From the NCBI RefSeq assembly GCF_030518235.1, contig NZ_JAULSA010000006.1:186001-250000 (forward strand): a DNA stretch of 64,000 bases, given 5' to 3'. The notes under the pieces were generated by a model. That model saw only the letters and a list, made by a program, of their open reading frames with translations. It searched no databases and was not told where the DNA came from. Positions 58,043 through 64,000 of this stretch are shown one piece after another (the stretch's first letter is position 1; each line of letters starts with the position of its first letter). This DNA is from Saccharibacillus sp. CPCC 101409 (GTDB taxonomy: Bacteria; Bacillota; Bacilli; Paenibacillales; Paenibacillaceae). A program made the translations under genes and the position numbers.

Positions 58043-59794
58043 ATGGAGCAGCCGATTGGCGCGTACATATTGACGGATATTCGTTACGAGGCAGACGGGC
58101 GGGTCGTTGGCGCGGATGTCAGCGGCGAACAGGCCGCTTCGACGGCGGAGAAACCGCAGGAAGCGGAGACCGGCGAAGCTCTGCGGGAGAAAGCCGGGCG
58201 GGAAGCGCGCGGCGAGAAAAAGGCGGATGCTGCCGGGGCGGAGCTGTGGATCGTGACCGGAGGAAGCGGGACGCTGAGATTCGGCGGAGCGGCTTATCGC
58301 TTGGCGCGGGGGCGGCTGATTCTCGGCGCCTTCGCGGGGGCGGAGCCGGAGCGGGATGCGCGCGAGGCGGAGCCCCTGACGCTGTACCGGCTGGCGTTCA
58401 GGATGCTGGACGCCGACGGCGGGCCCGCGCCGGCGGAGCGCGGGCTGCCTTTTGCGGGCGCGCTGGACTGCGCGCCTTTCTCGTTCTTCGCGGAGCGGGC
58501 GCAGGAACTGCACACGCGCCGCGAAGAGCACGGAGCCGCCGCGGCGCTGCGGCGGCAGATCCTGTTCCAGGAGCTGCTGCTGGCCGCGGTGCGGCAGCAG
58601 GCGGAACGTCCGCGCGCCGGCAGCGCGGAGAGCGTCCGCGAAGCGGTGCGCCGTTCGGTCGAGCGGATCGGGCGGGACTATCGCGAGCCGCTGACCGTGG
58701 AGGCGCTGGCCGAAAGCGCGGACGTCGGGCGCTGGGCGTATACGAATCTGTTCAAGGAGATGACCGGCCGCCTGCCGCTCGACTACGTGAACGACGTACG
58801 GATCGGGCAGGCGAAGCGCCTGCTGCTGGCGACCGACGACCGGCTGCACGAGATCGCGCAGCGCACGGGCTTCAGCAGCGAGTATTATCTCGGCCGCCGC
58901 TTCAAGAAAGCGGCCGGGCTGTCGCCCGGCCAGTACCGGCGCTTCCACCGCCGGGAAATTCGCGTCTTCGCGCCGTATCTCGAAGACGCGCTGCTCGCGA
59001 TCGGCATCGTGCCGGTCGCGCAGTACAGCCACCGCGCCTGGGGCGTGCAGGAATACCTGCCGCTCGGCGGGGTGCCCGCGTTCGATATCGCGGAGGGGAC
59101 GCGCGAAGATCTGTCGCGCCTGAAGCCCGAAGTGCTGCTGTTCGACGACGGCTTCGAACGCTGGAACCTGGACCGTCTGGACGGCCTTGCGCCCAGCCTG
59201 AGAATCGAGCCGCCCGGCGAATCCTGGCAGGCCAGGCTGCGCCGGGCGGCGGAATGGTTCGGCCGGGAATCCGCGGCCGAAGAAGCCCTGCGCCGCTGCG
59301 CCGAAGCGGCGCGCGAAGCCCGCTCCGCGCTCGCCGCGGCCGCAGGCCGCCGCGGCGAACGCGGTCTTTCCGCCGGCTCCTCCGCTTCGCCCGCCGCCGG
59401 GCTCGGCACCGTCGCGTGCCTGCGCGTTTCCGCCCGGCATATCATGCTGTATGCCGAGCGGACCGGCTACACCGGGCCGGTGCTGTACGGCCAGCTCGGC
59501 CTGGAGCCGCCGGCCATGCTGCGCCGGCTGCCCGAAGGGCGGCGCCAGGTGCTGCTGGCGCCGGAAGAACTGCCGCGGCTGGACGCCGACCATCTCTTTG
59601 TCGTATTCGACAAATCGGAGAACGAACGCCCCGGCGACGAACGCCGGCTGCTGGAGCATCCGGTCTGGCGGGGCCTGCCCGCCGTCCGCGCGGGCCGGGT
59701 ATACGAAGCGGATTTCTTCGCCTGGATGAACTACGGGCTGCTGGCGCACGAGCGTAAAGTACGCGATGTTATGAACGCGCTCGGCCAAGCATAG
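58043..59794 (+). CDS. AraC regulator fused to siderophore-binding-protein domain (Btr-like)
   Basis: This 583-residue protein has a degenerate cupin-like N-terminal region (about 60-190) and a double AraC helix-turn-helix (200-302; LTVEALAESADVGRWAYTNLF and LHEIAQRTGFSSEYYLGRRFKK). A class III binding-protein domain follows at about 306-580. Residues from GIVPVAQYSHRAWGVQEYLP parallel GVTPVVQWYHPSWGIQDYLD of the lipoprotein encoded upstream. It should bind the ferric siderophore in the cytoplasm and activate uptake genes, as Btr does for bacillibactin in Bacillus. ATG 58043 has GGAGG 7 nt upstream; a TTG at 57902 lies in the promoter. Confidence 0.9.
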   Translation: MEQPIGAYILTDIRYEADGRVVGADVSGEQAASTAEKPQEAETGEALREKAGREARGEKKADAAGAELWIVTGGSGTLRFGGAAYRLARGRLILGAFAGAEPERDAREAEPLTLYRLAFRMLDADGGPAPAERGLPFAGALDCAPFSFFAERAQELHTRREEHGAAAALRRQILFQELLLAAVRQQAERPRAGSAESVREAVRRSVERIGRDYREPLTVEALAESADVGRWAYTNLFKEMTGRLPLDYVNDVRIGQAKRLLLATDDRLHEIAQRTGFSSEYYLGRRFKKAAGLSPGQYRRFHRREIRVFAPYLEDALLAIGIVPVAQYSHRAWGVQEYLPLGGVPAFDIAEGTREDLSRLKPEVLLFDDGFERWNLDRLDGLAPSLRIEPPGESWQARLRRAAEWFGRESAAEEALRRCAEAAREARSALAAAAGRRGERGLSAGSSASPAAGLGTVACLRVSARHIMLYAERTGYTGPVLYGQLGLEPPAMLRRLPEGRRQVLLAPEELPRLDADHLFVVFDKSENERPGDERRLLEHPVWRGLPAVRAGRVYEADFFAWMNYGLLAHERKVRDVMNALGQA

Positions 59795-60028
59795 GATACG
59801 TTTCCTAAGCTGCGAACCCCGGGCGCCCGACTGGAGCGGGCCGTTTCCGGCCTTGTCCGCGCAGCCGATTCTCTTCGACCTGCTTCGTGAATACCCGGTT
59901 GCTTCCGCTATCCGGGACGGTTCAAGCCGCACCGCGCACACAGAGCTTTTATTTGGCACGCTTTCGACGAAAAGCCGCGTTTTACCGGCGATTTCCGCCT
60001 CTCCACCGCCGCTGCAAAAAAAGTCAAC

Positions 60029-60072
60029 GCCCGGAAATTTCCGTGTGATTCCGCGGAAATCCGGGCTTTTTT
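60029..60072 (+). terminator. Intrinsic terminator
   Basis: GCCCGG...ATTTCCG pairs with CGGAAAT...CCGGGC around a 10-nt loop, followed by six T. The preceding 59795-60028 shows no gene. Confidence 0.8.
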
Positions 60073-60098
60073 CACGCTTTTTTGTAGGCGTATACAAT
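60070..60098 (+). promoter_or_regulatory. Candidate promoter of sugar-importer operon
   Basis: -10 TACAAT (60093-60098) lies 17 bp from a weak -35 TTTCAC (60070-60075), just after the terminator. It is about 140 bp upstream of the first permease. Confidence 0.4.
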
Positions 60099-60239
60099 AA
60101 AACGGCGATCTTTCTCCGCTGTGCGTCCGTTCCGCAAAAAGCGTCGATTGCCGGAAACCCGTCCGCCCTCTATGCTGTCGTTAACCGCTTCCGGCAGCGC
60201 ACCGGACGCAGTCAAATCATACCATGGAGGTGGGGCACT

Positions 60240-61220
60240 ATGGCTTCCCGGATCGAAGCGGCCGGCAAGAAAGAAATTGAAAGCGCCTACACGGAAAGCG
60301 CGGCCGCGGGACGATGGCGAAGCGTCTGGAACGGCGTCAAACGCGACCGGTATCTGTATCTGCTGATGCTGCCGGGCATCGTCTTTTTTATCCTGTTCAA
60401 GTACGTGCCGATGTGGGGGATCTTGATCTCGTTTCAGAACTACTCGCCGTATCAGGGAATGTGGGCCAGCGAATGGGTGGGACTGGAGCATTACATCCGC
60501 TTTTTCTCGAATCCCGACTTTCTGATCCTGTTCCGCAACACGATGGCGATCAATCTGCTGTCGCTGACGTTCTTTTTCCCGCTGCCGATCCTGCTCTCGG
60601 TGATGATGAACGAGCTGCGCGGCGCCAAATTCAAGAAAACGATCCAGTCGATCGTGTATCTGCCGCATTTCCTGTCGTGGGTCATTATCGTGGGCATCAC
60701 GTTCCTGCTGCTGTCCACGGGCGAAGGGATTATCAACCAGCTGCTGGCCGCGGCCGGGTTGCACCGGATCGACTTCCTGACCAATCCGAATTATTTCTGG
60801 GGACTGCTGACGGTTCAATCCATCTGGAAAGACGCGGGTTGGGGCACGGTGCTGTTTCTCGCCGCGATGGCGGGCATCGATCCGCAGCTGAACGAAGCGG
60901 CGAAGATGGACGGGGCCGGACGGTTCCGCCAGATCTGGCATATCACGCTGCCGGGCATCCGCTCGGTCGTCATTATCCTGCTGATCCTGCGCATCGGGCA
61001 TATTATGGACGTCGGCTTCGAGCAGGTGTTCCTGATGATGAACGGCGCGGTGTCCGATGTGGCCGACGTGTTCGATACGTATGTGTACCGCCTCGGCATC
61101 AAGCAGGGCCAGCTCAGCTTCAGCACGGCGGTCGGGGTGTTCAAATCGATTGTCGGCCTGATTCTGGTCATCGGGGCGAACAAGCTGGCGAAGAAATTCG
61201 GGGAAGACGGCGTGTATTGA
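60240..61220 (+). CDS. Sugar ABC transporter permease, LplB-type
   Basis: This 326-residue permease has six transmembrane helices after a charged N-terminal tail. LLMLPGIVFFILFKYVPMWG is the first helix. The EAA loop, contacting the ATPase, is DPQLNEAAKMDGAGRFRQIWHITLPGI. LplB-type permeases work with an LplC partner and a 500-residue binding lipoprotein on oligosaccharides or uronates. ATG 60240 has GGAGG upstream. The operon lacks an ATPase, which is normal for this family because a shared MsmX-type ATPase is used. Confidence 0.9.
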   Translation: MASRIEAAGKKEIESAYTESAAAGRWRSVWNGVKRDRYLYLLMLPGIVFFILFKYVPMWGILISFQNYSPYQGMWASEWVGLEHYIRFFSNPDFLILFRNTMAINLLSLTFFFPLPILLSVMMNELRGAKFKKTIQSIVYLPHFLSWVIIVGITFLLLSTGEGIINQLLAAAGLHRIDFLTNPNYFWGLLTVQSIWKDAGWGTVLFLAAMAGIDPQLNEAAKMDGAGRFRQIWHITLPGIRSVVIILLILRIGHIMDVGFEQVFLMMNGAVSDVADVFDTYVYRLGIKQGQLSFSTAVGVFKSIVGLILVIGANKLAKKFGEDGVY

Positions 61221-61280
61221 CCGGCCGCGTCCGGCTGCAAACCCGCTGTTTGATCGAACCCCGAGAGGAGGAAAGCCGCA

Positions 61281-62159
61281 ATGGTCGAAAATAAAGGAGA
61301 CCGCGCGTTCAACGTATTCAATATCCTGCTGCTGACGCTGATCGGGCTCGTGACGCTGTTTCCGCTGTATTACGTGCTGGTGGTGTCGTTCACCGATCCG
61401 TCGGAGTTTATCCGCAACAAAGCGACGCTGTTCCCGCACAAATGGAGCCTCGCTTCCTACAAATATCTGCTGTCCACCGGCGCGTTTATCCGGGCGATCG
61501 GCAACAGCGCGTTTCTCGCCACGGTCGGGACGGTGCTCAGTTTGTTCGTAACTTCGTGTTTGTCCTACGCGCTGTCGCGCAGACGTCTCCAGGGCAGAAG
61601 GCTGGTGCTGCTGCTGATCCTGCTGACGACGCTGTTCAATCCGGGCATTATCCCGCCGTATCTGCTTGTGCGCGATCTGCATCTCATCAACAGTATCTGG
61701 TCGCTAATCCTGCCGGTGCTGACGAGCGGGTGGTATGTGCTGCTGATGAAAGGCTTTTTCGACAGCATCCCGTCCAGCCTGGAAGAAGCGGCGCGCATCG
61801 ACGGCTGCAACGATATCGGCGTCTGGTGGCGCATTATCCTGCCGCTGTCGCTGCCGTCGCTCGCGGCGTTCGGATTGTTCTACGCGGTGGCGTACTGGAA
61901 TACGTTCTTCACGGCGCTGCTGTATATCAACGATTTCGGCAAACAGCCGCTGCAGGTCCTGCTGCAAAATATGCTGATCGACTCGTCGACGGCATCGGGC
62001 GGCAGCGCCGCGGCGGAGATGGCCGCCGAGCAGCAGATTCCGACCGAAACGCTGAAAATGGCCGCCGTCGTCATCGCCACCGTGCCGATTCTGTGCGTGT
62101 ATCCGTTCCTGCAGAAGCACTTTGCCAAAGGCGCGATGGTCGGCTCGGTCAAAGAATAA
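61281..62159 (+). CDS. Sugar ABC transporter permease, LplC/YtcP-type
   Basis: This 292-residue permease has six transmembrane helices and the carbohydrate-permease pattern LFPLYYVLVVSFTDP at the N-terminus. The EAA loop is PSSLEEAARIDGCNDIGVWWRIILPLSLP, and it ends in the family tail PFLQKHFAKGAMVGSVKE. It pairs with the preceding LplB-type permease. GAGAGGAGG lies 9 nt or so before the ATG. Confidence 0.92.
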   Translation: MVENKGDRAFNVFNILLLTLIGLVTLFPLYYVLVVSFTDPSEFIRNKATLFPHKWSLASYKYLLSTGAFIRAIGNSAFLATVGTVLSLFVTSCLSYALSRRRLQGRRLVLLLILLTTLFNPGIIPPYLLVRDLHLINSIWSLILPVLTSGWYVLLMKGFFDSIPSSLEEAARIDGCNDIGVWWRIILPLSLPSLAAFGLFYAVAYWNTFFTALLYINDFGKQPLQVLLQNMLIDSSTASGGSAAAEMAAEQQIPTETLKMAAVVIATVPILCVYPFLQKHFAKGAMVGSVKE

Positions 62160-62202
62160 ACGCAGCAAAGCCAATCAACCGAAACGAAAAGGAGCGATAG
62201 AT

Positions 62203-63717
62203 ATGAGGAAAAATGCGCGCGTCAAAGCGGGGCTGTCCGCCGTGCTGATTCTGTCGATGCTGACAACCGCCTGCGGGAGCAAAAATGCGGCTTCCGGCGT
62301 GCCGGAGGACGGCAAACCGCTTCCGGTCAGCATAATGTCGATGTATTTTACGCCCGAGCCGCCCGATGCCGAAAATGTGGTATTGAAAGAAATCGAAAAG
62401 CGGACCAACACCGATCTGAATATTACCTGGGTTTCGCCGAACAGCTACGGAGACAAAGTCAACGTGACGCTGGCGTCCGGCGATATTCCCGATCTGATGC
62501 TGGTGGACGATCCGTTCTCGGCGCAGATGCGCACGATGGTGCAGCAGGGCGCGTTCTGGGATCTGACGCCGTTTATCAAAGATTATCCGAATCTGGCGGG
62601 ATTTCCGGAAGAAACGTGGATCAACACCAAGCAGGCCGACGGCAACAACTACGGCATTCCGCGCGTGCGTCCGGTGGACGGCGGTTCGTTTCTTTTTTTA
62701 CGACAAGACTGGCTCGACAATCTGAAACTGGACGTGCCGCAAACGACGGACGAGTTCTACGAAGTGCTGCGCGCGTTTACCGAAGACGATCCCGACGGCA
62801 ACGGCAAGGACGACACGATCGGCTTTACGGGCTACGTCAGCCAGAGCAATATGGGCAGCTACTCGACGCTCGTCAATGCTTTTACCGGGACGACCGGCGA
62901 TTGGAAGGAAACGGACGGCAAGCTGACCAACGTCAACCTGCTGCCGGAGATGCGCGACGCGCTGGAATGGCTGCAAAACGCTTATAAAGACGGGCTGATC
63001 TCGGAAGATCTGGCGGTGCTCAAAGAAAGCCAGACCAAAGATCAGCTGAAAGCCGGCCATGCGGGAGCGTCGCAGAATACGGTCGAAGCGGCGTGGGAGC
63101 CGATGGAGGAGCAGCTCAAAACCAATCCGGACGCCGACTTCCTGCCGCTGGTGTCGATGAACGGATACGTCAACCGGGACAGCGGATTCTTCTGCATGTT
63201 CGTCATTCCCAAAAGCGTGCCGGAAGCCAAAATGAAAAAGCTGCTCGAACTGATGGATTACGGCGCTTCGGAAGAAGGCGGAACGCTGGCGAGCTACGGG
63301 CTGGAAGGCGTGCATTACACCGAGGAGAACGGCATCAAAACGACGACCGAGCAGGCCAAAACGGATATCGTCGCCCAGCAGGCGCTCGGACAGATTTTTA
63401 TGCCGTACGACAAGTATCAGCGCGCGTACCGGGTTGGCATGCCGCAGGATATTCTGGAGCGCAACAAAAAGATTATCGACGAGCGCGCCGCGATCAGCAT
63501 CCCGGACAAAGCGGTCGGGCTGTACTCGGAAACGAACGTCTCGGCGGGACCGGAGCTGAGCAAGGAAATCCAGGATATGAAAACGAAAGTCGTGCTCGGC
63601 AAGCAGTCGCTGTCGGCGTGGGACGATTACGTCGCGAAGCTGAAAACCAACGCGGATCTGCAAAAGATCACAGGAGAGCTGAACGAAGCGTACGCGCAGC
63701 GGAAGGCTTCGAAGTGA
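62203..63717 (+). CDS. Sugar-binding lipoprotein, LplA-type
   Basis: This 504-residue extracellular lipoprotein has a signal peptide ending TTAC (Cys24). It carries the long LplA binding fold: VLKEIEKRTNTDLNITWV, VTLASGDIPDLMLVDD, FLRQDWLDNLKLDVPQTTDEFYEVLRAF and a DPDGNGKDDTIGF calcium-loop-like segment common in Paenibacillus. It delivers oligosaccharide to the two permeases upstream. AAAAGGAG precedes ATG 62203. The substrate is unknown. Its stop lies next to a short 10-bp tandem repeat. Confidence 0.92.
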   Translation: MRKNARVKAGLSAVLILSMLTTACGSKNAASGVPEDGKPLPVSIMSMYFTPEPPDAENVVLKEIEKRTNTDLNITWVSPNSYGDKVNVTLASGDIPDLMLVDDPFSAQMRTMVQQGAFWDLTPFIKDYPNLAGFPEETWINTKQADGNNYGIPRVRPVDGGSFLFLRQDWLDNLKLDVPQTTDEFYEVLRAFTEDDPDGNGKDDTIGFTGYVSQSNMGSYSTLVNAFTGTTGDWKETDGKLTNVNLLPEMRDALEWLQNAYKDGLISEDLAVLKESQTKDQLKAGHAGASQNTVEAAWEPMEEQLKTNPDADFLPLVSMNGYVNRDSGFFCMFVIPKSVPEAKMKKLLELMDYGASEEGGTLASYGLEGVHYTEENGIKTTTEQAKTDIVAQQALGQIFMPYDKYQRAYRVGMPQDILERNKKIIDERAAISIPDKAVGLYSETNVSAGPELSKEIQDMKTKVVLGKQSLSAWDDYVAKLKTNADLQKITGELNEAYAQRKASK

Positions 63718-63745
63718 AGTAAAGCGAAATAAAGTGAAGCAAAGT
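63716..63745. repeat. Short 10-bp tandem repeat, three units
   Basis: GAAGTAAAGC, GAAATAAAGT and GAAGCAAAGT run head to tail immediately after the LplA-type coding region. Confidence 0.55.
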
Positions 63746-63755
63746 GAAATTCGGG

Positions 63756-63800
63756 CAGGCTTCCGCCGATGCGGAAGTCTGTTGCGATTTTGGGCTTTTT
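63756..63800 (+). terminator. Weak terminator after sugar-importer operon
   Basis: CAGGCTTCCGC pairs with GCGGAAGTCTG around CGAT with one mismatch. T-rich sequence follows only after several bases. Confidence 0.45.
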
Positions 63801-63873
63801 TACATAAAATAGGGGCGGAGAAAAAAGCATTCCGCGAACAAGCGGCCGGCATACGGGGGAAGGAGCGAACGGA

Positions 63874-64000
63874 ATGACGCGCATCGGAGATTGGGTCAAA
63901 AAGCTGCCGGGCGGGCGAAGCCGCGAACGAAGAGGGCGATTCTACCGCTACAGCCTGATTCTGGCGCTGTGCATGGCGAGTATTCCCACGGCGCTGATCG
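63874..64000 (+). CDS. Start of membrane protein, probably AraC-type regulator or kinase (cut by window end)
   Basis: An ATG with AAGGAG 9 nt upstream opens a frame that runs to the window edge (42 codons). A basic N-terminus (KKLPGGRSRERRGRFYRY) is followed by a hydrophobic segment SLILALCMASIPTALI. This is typical of the membrane-bound AraC regulators or sensor kinases that flank LplABC operons in Paenibacillaceae. The DNA-binding part is outside the window, so the family is inferred from context. Confidence 0.6.
   Translation, partial: MTRIGDWVKKLPGGRSRERRGRFYRYSLILALCMASIPTALI

Noticed and set aside
57956-60097. Long minus-strand frame of 713 codons
   Set aside because: It is the antisense of the AraC fusion gene and runs through the terminator and promoter of the next operon.

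Overview
The window looks like chromosome of a G+C-rich member of the Bacillota, most likely Paenibacillaceae (Paenibacillus or Saccharibacillus type). This rests on strong GGAGG ribosome binding sites with frequent GTG/TTG starts, surface-layer-homology (SLH) proteins, a Bce-type peptide-sensing module, an LplABC-type sugar importer with a following membrane regulator, an AraC-substrate-binding-protein fusion of the Btr type, CcpA (cre) and Fur type sites, and many one-component regulators. This is inferred from gene content; no rRNA or tRNA gene was seen. No CRISPR array, prophage or complete insertion sequence was recognised.

Layout. 1-4.5 kb: two tandem short-chain dehydrogenases (the first cut by the window edge), an OmpR-type two-component pair, and a MerR regulator divergent from a nitroreductase with a textbook 19-bp-spacer MerR promoter. 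4.6-9.2 kb: an exported M13 metallopeptidase with SLH-like repeats, then an AT-richer two-gene cassette (RloB/TOPRIM-like protein plus AAA ATPase) resembling AbiL/RloAB-type phage defence. 9.3-12.5 kb: mannose-6-phosphate isomerase and ROK kinase divergent from a LacI regulator. 12.7-18.7 kb: two exported proteins, a MerR/NAD-binding pair, a beta-lactamase-like membrane hydrolase and a TetR regulator. 18.8-23.2 kb: a 1456-residue acyl-CoA dehydratase activase fusion.

23.2-29.6 kb: a repeat-rich gap, then a catabolic operon behind a promoter overlapped by a cre site. It encodes a PRD-type regulator carrying EIIB and EIIA domains, ascorbate-type EIIB and EIIC, an arabinose-5-phosphate-isomerase-like SIS protein, a DapA-superfamily aldolase and a KDPG-type aldolase. 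I see no free EIIA, so the regulator may supply it. This is the best candidate here for an undescribed pathway. 29.8-35.1 kb: small hypothetical proteins, a GNAT, a VOC-like protein, an SDR and a SulP transporter. 35.3-38.5 kb: a TetR-controlled ABC exporter operon with two identical operators.

38.7-47.2 kb: a 1553-residue SLH surface protein (propeller-like repeats, seven cadherin-like repeats, SLH anchor), a 158-bp MITE, an SMI1/KNR4 protein, a cluster of four palindromic repeats, and a GH13 alpha-glucosidase. 47.3-55.1 kb: a GH20 hexosaminidase directly upstream of a BceRS-like pair, a TetR-CPBP protease operon on the other strand, and the BceAB-like transporter. 55.1-59.8 kb: a hypothetical protein, a siderophore-binding lipoprotein and an AraC-binding-protein fusion, both behind Fur-box promoters, separated by a 9-bp minisatellite and another repeat family. 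60-64 kb: an LplB-LplC-LplA type sugar importer and the start of a membrane protein that is probably its regulator.
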